From assembly GCF_018812025.1 (NCBI RefSeq), contig NC_063045.1:18912420-18976419 (forward strand): 64,000 nucleotides of DNA, given 5' to 3'. The notes under the pieces are model-generated. The model saw only the letters and a list, made by a program, of their open reading frames with translations, did not search any database and had not been told where the DNA came from. Source of the stretch: Megalobrama amblycephala (Eukaryota; Chordata; Actinopteri; Cypriniformes; Xenocyprididae). The position numbers and the translations under genes are program-made. Below, piece after piece: positions 1-10,120 of this stretch; position 1 is the first letter of the stretch; the number at the start of each line of letters is the position of its first letter.

Positions 1-194
1 TGTGTGAGAAACACAGCAGTCTGAGCAAAGCAACGGTGAATCGTGCGCCTTCACACTAGAGTTTACGGTACTTCAAATACAGGTATGCTGCGCATCCATT
101 GAGCTGAATTGAAATAGTACAGATTGCTTGATGGAGAGAAAATATATCTATGCTAAACTATCGCTCAGAGTGAAGATTTAGTCGCATATGTGAG

Positions 195-265
195 TGTTTA
201 ACAGTATGAAATACTTTCCAAAAACAAAATCTTATTGACCCAAAACTTTTGAACGATAGTGTAAA
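195..265. repeat. Fragment resembling the end of a common cyprinid interspersed repeat
   Basis: The string TTGACCCAAAACTTTTGAAC followed by GATAGTGTA matches, from memory, the terminal sequence of a repeat very frequent in cyprinid genomes. A related end occurs at 62053-62080. The rest of the element is not recognisable here. Confidence 0.45.
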
Positions 266-1420
266 CCATACTAAAACCTGCATCACTTGCTAATCAACTC
301 ATTGACCACTTGTAATACTTCATAAACCAAAATTTAAGAACCACTGATCTAAAACCATAGAAATCAGTTCAGTGTATCCTACATGTCCTATAGTTTGTTC
401 AAACAAATTTCTACACTGAAGATTGAAACAAGCCTCTCCTCCTTTAAGACAGCCACTTTTGCTTTTACCTGAACCCACAAAGTAGCTCTTATAGTCTACT
501 AGCGCTCCAGTGAGAGCTGCTACAGTAGGTGTTGCTGGTGAAGAGCGCTCTCTTTCTTTCTCTCTCCCTTCCCTGCTGTTTTTGTTTGAAAAGAGTGGTT
601 ACGTTCTCCTGATCTGTGCCGTCCTCTCCTGACCGCAGGCCTCACGGAGCACAGCATTTCATAAACACTCGGGGAGCACGTCTAATCCTCCAGCCCGTAT
701 TAATCAGGAACGCTCTTTTTCAGAGTCCCTCGTCTGCGTTTCCTTCTGAAAGCCTGAGCTAAATGAATTAAAGAGGAAGGTTTAAGGATCTGCGGTTTGG
801 CTTGAAAAAATGAAATAATCAGAGGGGGAAAAAAAACATGACAAACCCTCAAACGGCAGAAAGTCTATTTTGGAAAAGCTGAAATACCAAGGTACAACAC
901 TTTGGCTTCACCCAAAACCAAAGATAAACACAAGCTATCACTGTGATTATATACATGTTTATTTATATATATATATATAAAAAAAAATGCACCCCTCTTG
1001 CTGTTATTTGGGGTTGCTGTTACCAAGAAGCGTGTACATGTGTTTCTCATTTACGTGAAGGATTTTAATTCCTTACAGCAGTTTTACAGATCTCTCATTA
1101 TCCAGCTATGTCGAAAAGGGAAAACGGCAATAGTAAAAGTCGGCAGAAATGAAAAGGAATGCCTAGCAGGCTTGAAGCCCACCGCAAAACTTTCTCCTCG
1201 ACACTCCTTAATCCCTCATGAATGAGAGCCGTATTCGTAAGACATACGGGAGGTCAAGCTGTGTTTGTCTAGTGGGGTTAACTGATACCGAACAAGTGTG
1301 TGTGGATGAGGTTTGGCCCTACGGTATGTGTTGATTATTGCTTACATTGAGGTTTTTATTGCTCAAAGGCTGCTCTTCTATAGCTCAAGACAGTTGTACA
1401 TTGATTTAAGTATCAATTTT
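266..1420. other. Intronic stretch without recognised features
   Basis: This is mixed AT-rich and moderately balanced intronic DNA with a short TA run at 964-979. No coding signal was recognised. Positions 590-780 look less repetitive than their surroundings. Confidence 0.6.
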
Positions 1421-1421
1421 G

Positions 1422-1449
1422 TTTCTCCTCAAGTTTTTTTGAGGAGAAA
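1422..1449. repeat. Perfect 11-bp hairpin
   Basis: TTTCTCCTCAA (1422-1432) and TTGAGGAGAAA (1439-1449) are exact reverse complements around a 6-base loop. Part of the right arm (TTGAGGAGAAA) recurs at about 1537. It lies next to the minisatellite block and may belong to it. Confidence 0.85.
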
Positions 1450-1534
1450 TAAAACATGTATACAAATCAGGCTGTTGACAGAGTCTAAAATTAATCCAGA
1501 CTGTATCGCTTAGATTATTTGGTCTTGGGAGAAT

Positions 1535-2310
1535 TTGAGGAGAAATGGTTGAGATCATCAGAAATCTTAGAATTGCAGATTTGCCTAAATCAAAAACCAA
1601 GATTTCAATATGAACTCAATAATTTCTCATTAAAACTTCTAAAACGAAATTATCTGAGATGCTTTTTACAATAGAGATCTCAACAATATCTCAAACTGAA
1701 ATATATCTCAAATCTCATATTTGCCAAGACACCAAAGTCAGCAGGCAAAATTGGAGATTTCAATATGAACTCTTCTAATTGGTCTTCCAAGAAGAATTAT
1801 CTGAGCAATGATGTCAACAATAGAGAAATCTCAACAATGTCTCCAACTGTGCTCAAATTCTCAAGGATACCAAAGTTTGCACTCAAAATCTGAGATTTCA
1901 GTATGAACTGTTTCTCACCAAATTTTCTCACCAAAGACTAATTTATCTCAGCAATGCTCTTCACAGTAAAGATCTCAGCATTGTCTCAAATTCACCAGGA
2001 TATGTCTCGGAACAGAACAAAGAAGTCTGCACTCAAAATCAGAGATTTCAATATGAACTCAAACATTTCTCATGAAATATTCCAAGATGAAATTATCTGA
2101 GCAAAAACGTCCACAACAGAGACATCTCAACAAAGTGTTCATAGATTCGCCATCTGAGATTTCAGTATGAACTCATTTTTTTCTCATTAAATCTAAATTA
2201 TCTGATCTATACTATCCATATAGAGATTTCAACAATGTCTCAAAATTGTGCTCAGAATTGCCAAGATGCCAATCTTGATATCTCTGCTGTGTGAATTTGC
2301 TGAGAAATAT
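1535..2310. repeat. Degenerate minisatellite, unit about 115-155 bp, about 5 copies
   Basis: The phrase GATTTCAATATGAACTC (or CAGTATGAACT) recurs at about 1601, 1756, 1894, 2044 and 2158. Each time it is followed by TTCTCA-type words, ATTATCTGAGCAATG, ATAGAGATCTCAACAATGTC and CTCAAATT. Copies have diverged by substitution and indels. No coding capacity is seen. Confidence 0.85.
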
Positions 2311-2329
2311 TTGAGCCTAATGAAATGTC

Positions 2330-3830
2330 ATGTTTTTGATTGTAGCAGTATCTTGGCAAATCTGAGCACAGTTTGTGACATTGAGATCTTAAACTCTAGA
2401 AAAGACAAGTGAGATTAATGGGGGTTTTTTTCTGAGAAGCAGAAAACGTAACTGATTTCACAAATGTCTCATTTTGCTCTGATTGCCACGTAGAAGAAAT
2501 CTTGAAGAGATTTTCTTTCTTACGAGTTGGAATGTGTTTTTCAAACCGTGACCAGCATATGTAGCTCGTCTTCTGGCGAGAGTGCGTGTGGTCAATGATA
2601 AGGAGAATGTGGGCTGTCTGAGGACCCCAATCATTATCGTACTGAAGAGGCCCAGGGCCTCAGTGAAGTCATTACCCTGTCTGCCATTTCACAAATAAAT
2701 CAGCAAATATGCAGCACCTCCATCCATAATTGGGTCCAGCCCTCCCTCTCATTTGCGCCCAATAATAGCTTTCCACAGTCATTACTCCAACTCTGCTTAA
2801 GTGTGCGAGCTTGAGACTCTTAAACTTTTTCCTTTAATTAATATTTCATTTAAAATGCATTGGTTGCAGAGTGGACAAAAATCTATATTTTGCTCAAGAT
2901 TATTCTACATAACCCAAAGCTTTTCTCTTTGTCTCATTTCATGTCTGTGGTGAAAAGCGTGAAAAAAAAAAAAAAAAACCCTTTCGTTTGTCAGGGTTTT
3001 TTGGGAGGATGGCTTCGGCGCTTGCCAAAAAAGCTGTGGTTTTCACCCGCCACCGTGTTGCTATTAGACATGGTTATGGATGGAGCTGGGGAAGTAACAC
3101 AAGCCATCCGCACATGCAGGCGGCATGTTCGTGTTCAGGCTGGCCAGGCCTGGCTTCTGTTTCCAGTTTTGGCCCCAGCAGCTCAGCCTCTAAACTCAAG
3201 AGTTTGGGCATGTTTAGACCACAGATCACTCTCGCGCTCTCCCTCTTTTCCTCACCCTCCTCCTCTTTTTAATCCTGGGAACCACATTTTGCGTGGGAAT
3301 ACAGACTGAGAATGGAACGGTCCAGATGTGAAACGAGAGGAAAGACTGTGGGTAGAACCCATGAGCAGTGTTTCCTGGGAGTTTGAAAATGCCTCCACTG
3401 ACATACGGCACAAAGTATAATGCCTTAATATTAGGGCAGGTAAAAAATATAGATTTTCATGTTCATTTCAATGGCCCCACTATATAATTTTTATTAAAAT
3501 CATTTTAATAATTGATTTGTTGTAAACAGATACACATTTTTTCTTTTATGAAAATACAAGAAAAGAATAAATATGGTTTATAGGCTCATTCGTAGCTGTT
3601 CTAAGCTTTTACTTTTGAAAAAATTAAATGAATGAATATTTTCATAAAATAAATTTTTCTATTAGGGAGCTTTTTTTTAATGCAAGTATAATACTCATTC
3701 TGCTTTTTAAATATTTAAAATAATTACATTCATTTTTCATAAAAATATATATTTTTTAATATACTGTAGCAGGTTTCCTGTATAATTTACAGCATTAGCT
3801 GAGAAAGGATTCCTTTCAATTGTTATCAAT
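2330..3830. other. Balanced intronic block, then AT-rich DNA
   Basis: Positions 2540-2815 and 2990-3420 are complex, non-repetitive and less AT-rich than the surroundings, and are candidates for regulatory DNA. Open frames of 149 and 94 codons around 2860-3309 have no recognisable domain and sit next to a poly-A run, so they are treated as chance. From 3430 to 3830 the DNA is AT-rich without clear structure. Confidence 0.55.
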
Positions 3831-4130
3831 ATAGACAAACTAACAAACATACCCAAATCAACCTGAATCAAAACTGTAAACAAATCGAATCAAGCTTGTG
3901 TATTGGAATAAAACTATATCAAATTCAGAAACAAATTGAATGCAAGTTTGTCAGAATTAAAGTGAATCAGAATCAAATCAAATATAGCCAAATGAATCAA
4001 ATCAGACTGAAGCAAATCAAACTGAATCAGAATCTAAATGAATCGAGAGCTTGTGAATAATAATAAAAAATAGAATGAAGGCTTGCAAATCAGAATTAAA
4101 TTGAATCAGAATCAAATCCAAAGCTGTACC
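3830..4130. repeat. AATCAAATC/GAATCAGAATC degenerate tandem repeat, first block
   Basis: Short words AATCAAATCAAACTGAATCA, CAGAATCAAATC and AGCTTGTGAAT recur irregularly. The same family appears at 17870-18300 and 18570-18690 in the same orientation. Confidence 0.8.
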
Positions 4131-5660
4131 TTAAATACTTTACCCAACCCTACTTGACGCCATATTTAATTTGATGTGAGGGGTAGAAATCCAGGCAGTT
4201 CAATATACTGTACTGTAATTCATTCAGCCAATGAGAAATAAAAAATACTAATTCCCAAACAATTTTCAATTTACTATATTTTTGCACATCACAGGCTTGT
4301 TCATTCGTGACATTAAATATTGTATCTAAAGCGATCAATCAAAAACATTAAATCGGTAAAGTCAGCTTAGCTATTAAATCAGTTTATTGTACTACTGCGC
4401 TACCGTTATCCTAGGCGCTCCATGCTGACAGGTGCTCATCACTGGCTTATCCATCAATCCCTGAATTTGATCATATTAATGAGTGGCTTTGTAATCCTCT
4501 TAAAGCAGCTCCATGGTTAAAGCACCTCAGGCATCTGCAGACGGGCCACTCCACCAAACGCAATCCAAGAGGACTCTGGCCATAAGCTCCGAGGTAAAAC
4601 GAACAGATCAAAGCACATGATCATCCGCTAGCTTCTATCAGGCCGGAGCAGGATTGTAGGGATGGTCACTGCAGAGGGCGATTATCCATCATAGAGGATC
4701 ATGGGAGATCATATTGGTATTTCTAGTTAAGCTTTTCTTATAAAGGTAAGCATGGAAGGGAGAGTGCAGAGATGCTGCCAAAACCTCATCTGGGGCATCA
4801 GATTTGTAATCTCCTCACCTCCGTTTTCTGGCGCCATGAAAAATGGTAGGAAAGCGGTGGGTTTGGAAAAGTTCCCAGTTTGTGTTTTTAGGCAAGTGAC
4901 GCATTTAGATGTTGAGTTACGAAAAGCCTCTCCCGACGTGCAAAGTGGTATTGGCCAAAAACAAGGATGGTTGGTTTTATTTTCATTTAAAATGCATCTG
5001 CGTGTGCCGTTGCCTGGAGACGGAGCTGGTCAGAAAAAATGTAATACAATTCCACACATAAACAAAAACAACCTTTTGTTGCCACCACTGAAGATCAGCT
5101 AAAGAACCGGCGGTCTGCCAGCCGTACGCAACAATGCAACAGACTGAAAATTGTAAACTGGAAGTAGATGAGAGTAAACTAAAATTGATAAGAGACGCAG
5201 AGGAAACGGAGAACAGACAGTTCCACTCCAATCCGATTCTGTACTCCATTAAAAATCAATCCTAATGCCTTTTCGCCACACAATACTTCATTGAACATTA
5301 GAGGGAGATTAAAGCAAATTGGACTAGAGATGATCAGATATTGAAGCAAAACATCTGCAGGCCCAGTGTATCGTTTTTCCCTCTCTCTTTTTTCGGGGGA
5401 ATACTAGAGTGCCCCGTCTGACTTCTTAACCCCGTGTTATCTCCACCTCCTAGCCAAAGACAGAGCCAATTTGTTTCCCAAACAATTCTGTAGCCATCCT
5501 AGTGATGGGGCTTGGCAGGCAAACAAAGAGGAAGAAATAAAGGAAGAAAGTTGAGGAAAAGAGATTGTGTGTTCAACCCTCGGGTTCAGGTAGATGCACG
5601 TGCACTTTGAGAAAAATTTTACCTCTTGTTCTGACTGCATAGTGGCATTCAGAATGGATA
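4131..5660. other. Intronic stretch, mostly unique sequence
   Basis: Positions 4390-5300 are balanced in composition and non-repetitive. Short open frames here (for example at 4752-5102) show no family resemblance. No RNA gene or mobile element was recognised. Confidence 0.55.
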
Positions 5661-6115
5661 GAAATAGTCATTTGAATCTGAATACACTGGTATGTTTTTG
5701 ACTCACTAAACAGAACTGGCTCATAAAAGTCATTTGTTTGTGAATCGGACTACACCGGTCACGCAGCATGTTTTTGATTCACTAAAGAGTAATTTGTTTT
5801 GAGACTCAGGCTGCACTGGTCACAATATATGTATTTTATTCACCAAAATGAAGCGGCTCTTGAGAGTCAATTGTTCGCGAATCAGACTGCACTGATCGCA
5901 CTGTATGTTTCTGATTTCTGAAGAATCATTTGTACAGGAATCCGACTTCACTGGTCGAGATGTATGGTTTTGATTCACTAAAAAGAACCTGTTTATAAGA
6001 GTCATTTGTTTGTGAATCGCACTACACTGATCGTGCTGTATGCTTTTGATTAATTTAAAAGAACTCATAAGAGTCATTTGTTTGCGAATTGGAGATTCAC
6101 AGCACAATTTTATGT
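5660..6115. repeat. AGTCATTTGTTTGTGAATC minisatellite, block 1 (unit about 70-75 bp)
   Basis: About six degenerate copies of a unit built from TTTTTGATTCACTAAAAAGA, CTCATAAGAGTCATTTG, TGTGAATCGGACTACACTGG and a TCGCGCTGTATG-like end. Related blocks lie at 7200-7525 and 54060-54310. Confidence 0.88.
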
Positions 6116-7199
6116 TTGAAAAATATAAATAGATTGTGTCTCAAGGCCTCTGAAGTTGTCCCACTGAGGATTACTCGCTCTCTCTCACTTGTCCCGCCAC
6201 CTTAGCCCCATCCTTTGCTTTTTGGACGCAGGCCAGGAAGGGAAATCCATGAAACATGAAGAATGTGAACGGCACAAGAGCTGCGCGACTGCACTGAACT
6301 TTTCCACTGAATCCCTAAAACGGAACAAAATTTTTGCCAGCCTCTTGGGAAGGATCGCTAACAACCTCTAGGCGAAAACTAGCTTATCTAATTGCAATGT
6401 GACAAGAGTAATGAGTGGGTTGAGTGTGTTTAAAAAAGAGAAGCAAAGCGAGAGAGAGAAAGAGAGGAGGGGAGACACACGGGACAGAGCCAAAGTGCTA
6501 GATGGAGACTCTCTCTCCATGCTATCGTGGCATATCACATGATCAAGACCATCTCCTATTGGTCAGGAAGCAGAGCAAATTCGTCCGCCATGTAAGGAGG
6601 GCTGGAAGCGACATTCTCTCTTCCCTCCCTCCCTTCTCTGCTTCTCTCTTACTCCAATCTTAAAATGGCGGCTGGGGGGAAAAGTCTGCCAAAAAGGGAG
6701 CGAACCTGATGCTCTTTTTCTTTTAAATGCTTCTTATAGACTTTTTTCTTAATCCAAAAAAACACGGCAAAGAGGAGAATGGGACAGCTTTGAGTAGAAA
6801 CAGATGAAGTAGGGTTGTTTTTTTGTTGAGCACTGGCTGGTACAGGCAGTTAAGGGGGAACTTTGACAGTGGGCCAGGAAAAAACATTAACTGTGCTGTG
6901 TCCGGCAGGCTGAGGCGCAGTTGCCGAGGGGAAGGAGGACACTTTCCTTTGGCTGGCATGGCACAGCGCTAGCGTTAACAGGCTTAGCCCTTCTCCAGGG
7001 GGGACTTCGGGACGGATGCTGCGTCAACATCTAGACCAAAACAGACACACTGCACAAAGACAAAAGAAACATACTGACAGGTTGCTCTGAAACACGTTTG
7101 CAGAGCTAGGTCTCGCTACAGATTCACAAGCCACTGATTACGATTTTGATTAAGTTAAATTTGGGTTTAGTTTCAGAAAGTTTCAAGCTGGTCTTTTTG
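6116..7199. other. Intronic stretch between two minisatellite blocks
   Basis: Balanced, mostly unique sequence with purine-rich (6430-6480) and pyrimidine-rich (6615-6660) tracts. No gene was recognised. Confidence 0.55.
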
Positions 7200-7525
7200 A
7201 AAAATTCATTAAAGCATCGGTTCATAAGAGTCATTTGCTAGGTAATCAGACTTCACTGGTTCTGCTGTATGTTTTTCACTAAAAAGAACCGGCTTATGTG
7301 GTTGTGAATCAGACTTTGCTGGTTGCAATGTATGTTTTTGATTCACTAAAAAGAAAGGGCTCATATTTTAATCTGACTATTTCCTCAAAAAAAAAAAAAA
7401 AACAGTGCATAAGAGTCTTTTGTTCAGGAAGTGGATTACATTGGTAATCACGGAGAGTTTTTGATTCACTAAAAGTATTGGCTCATAAGAGTCATTTGTT
7501 CATGAATCTTACTACACCTGTCGCT
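7200..7525. repeat. AGTCATTTGTTTGTGAATC minisatellite, block 2
   Basis: About four or five degenerate copies of the same unit as at 5660-6115, interrupted by a poly-A run at 7387-7402. Conserved words are CATAAGAGTCATTTG, GATTCACTAAAA and ACTGGTT. Confidence 0.85.
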
Positions 7526-9429
7526 TCATCTGATTCACTGTTTTCGCATTCAATAGAAAGATGTTTCTTGCCATCATTTTCAACAGTCTGCAAAGTCATG
7601 CTATATATTGTGAATACATGTTGTGAAATACGATTTCTTTTACCATGCCGCTGATTCATGACCGTTTCTACCAATACATTCTCACACACACTATCTTGAC
7701 CTGCACCAGGTTAAGAATACGAAGAATACGAAAAAATATTTTCTTCCGGGCTAAAGTTCTAGTGGGGAAAAAAGCAGGACATGGCGGCTGCCAGGTGACG
7801 GGCACAAGACGGCGCAGAAGTGGCTCTTGGGCAAACCCACCCAGCCCGTGAAGGACAGCAACCCACTCGGCTCACATCGACATCGACAGATGACTCGTGT
7901 TTTAATCACATGAAACTTTAAAAGCCACACACACCAAGGATACAATTCTGTTTGCTCAAGCCTCAAGTCGGATGGATTCTGATTGGTTGTCAATGTTTTT
8001 CTCGATCATCAGATGGAAAAAATTGTTCTGAAACTGATTCCAATAATATCATTCTTCTCTATGCTGTTTTGGTTGTAGCTGTGGTGTGGACTTGGTATTC
8101 TTTTAAACTTTATCTTTATCACTAAAGTTCTAACCTTGGTGTCTTTACTGCGGATAAACGATGGTGTAATGATTTAGGAAAGCTGATGCATACTCAAATA
8201 TCAGATGCACTTCTGAAACAACAGTTTGGAGAGAATGGAGGTAACACATGCACATGGCAGACCGGCATGCGTGTCCTCGCAAGGTTTCTAGAAAGTCTGA
8301 CACAATCTACCAGTGGGTAGATTAGGATTGGAAAAGTCTGATTACGTCTTATAGCGACTTAATTTGATTCGCAATCTGTACGGCAACCAGCTGGAGGCAT
8401 TAGCCTGGGTCAGGTGAGCTGGGCAAGAGATGCCAGCTGGGAGGGTACCTTTTTTGTGTGTTTGTTTTGTTGTTGGGGGAGTGGCGCTGGCGTTAAGAGG
8501 TGCAGGGGCTAATCGCATCATGTCTTCTGGCTTCCCAGGCATCAGTGACTCATATGAAAGAGGATCACAGAGGAATGTTCTTTTCCCAGAGGCCTTTGCC
8601 TGATGGAATTAACCCTGCCATAGATCCCTTCCACCAACCACAGGGGCCGGGTCAAACTGATTATCTTTCAGAGTGGCCTCGCGACAGGACCGGTGCTATT
8701 AAAAGAGATGCTTATGAAACGATCTCGCACCTCTGCTCTTTTGCTTTTGTCTGGAGACAGTCGTAGGTCAGGTCTGAGAGTGTCGCTCACCGCAAACAGG
8801 TAAACACCTGCTCGGATGTGAATGAAGACGCAGATACTGTCGGTACTGTTTCACAGAGGACATCAGTGTCATCTTCCCCTGCAGCAGACGTAATGGCATC
8901 TGATCGAGGGATCGCTGTCTTCCTCCTCATGCCCTCAGTTCAGACGGAATACTCAAAGCGTGACAGAGACGGGATGCAGTCTGTCTCCCTGTCCACAATG
9001 CATTCCCTCTGATGAATTTTTCAAGCTATTATGTTGCTTTTTTCCTGTTGTTCTTGAGCACTAAGTTCCTAATACACAGTGGCATGCTGTTAATGACCCA
9101 AACAATCGCTGTTTCACACATACATATTTCATTACAACAGCTGAACAAATTACATATTTATGCTTTATAAGGGGGAATGCCATTCGGATTCATTAGCTAT
9201 GCAGGCAGGTACAGGAGTCCCATCTGCAGCCGCATCTGTACAACAGGAGCTGACAATAACAGGCTGTGCCGAGCCACGACCACCTCTGCTCGTACATACG
9301 CACGTGCAAACAGATAATACCAGGCTCGAGAACCTGCTGCTGAAGATGTAACAAGGTGGCAAGCAAACTATGGATTAGTATAATTTTTTATTTTCAAATT
9401 TGGGTTTATTTATTTTCAATTTTCAGCAT
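7526..9429. other. Intronic stretch, mostly unique sequence
   Basis: Balanced sequence without tandem structure. Open frames at 8500-8766, 8818-9012 and 9160-9351 are short, overlap frames on the other strand and match no family I know. Positions 8370-8800 could hold conserved noncoding DNA, but this cannot be shown. Confidence 0.5.
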
Positions 9430-10120
9430 TATGATAATCGAGTTACAGTAAGAATTCACAATATCAACTAGACAATTTATAATTTATTAATAAATAGTAT
9501 TATCAATAAATAATTATGAATTATTAATCCTATATAATTGAGAGACAAAATATCATCATAAAAATCATAATTTTCATAAAATTATTATTATTTTTAATTA
9601 TTAGGATTATTAATTCTATTTAATTGAGTTCCAGAAGGAATATCACTTTGAGAAACAGTGTTTGTAAATTAATAATAAAAATAAAAATTATAATTATCTT
9701 TATTTATAATTATAAATACTATATCATCGAGATCTAGTAAGAAGCCAGAATATAATTTTGACTTAATTTATATATTAATAATAATTAATTAATCAATACT
9801 AATAATTTAATAATAGAAATATTTTTGATAAATAATAATCATAATTAATTAGTTCCAATACAACTGAGCTCCAGAAACATCTGAATATCAATTTGACTTA
9901 AAGTAATTTAAATAACAGAAATTATTATTAATAATCATTTTTTATTAATTCTACATAATTGAGTTCCAGAGAGAATATTAATCAGAAAAAAAAGTAATTT
10001 AATAATACAAGTATTATTAATAATTATTATTAATTAAAATTATTAATAATACATCATCAAAATCCAGTGAAAAACCAGCAAAACAATTTGACTTAAAATA
10101 TTTGTAATTTAATAAAAAAT
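9430..10120. repeat. AT-rich degenerate tandem repeat, GAGTTCCAGAAAGAATAT unit
   Basis: A GAGTTCCAGA-like word recurs at about 9440, 9628, 9728, 9866, 9960 and (as AAATCCAGTG) 10050. It is usually followed by AATTTGACTTAA and then runs of ATTATTAATAAT. Spacing is about 90-190 bases and the copies are strongly diverged. Confidence 0.7.

Noticed and set aside
1535..2310. Regularly spaced repeats considered as a CRISPR array.
   Set aside because: Repeats are degenerate, spacing is irregular, the context is vertebrate intron, and no cas gene is present.
2860..3309. 149-codon plus-strand frame.
   Set aside because: It runs through a poly-A tract, starts in AT-rich DNA, overlaps another frame and matches no family I know. 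No splice signals support it.
4940..4970. TTGGCCAA near 4953 as an NFI site.
   Set aside because: The two half-sites are fused without the 5-base spacer needed for dimeric NFI binding.
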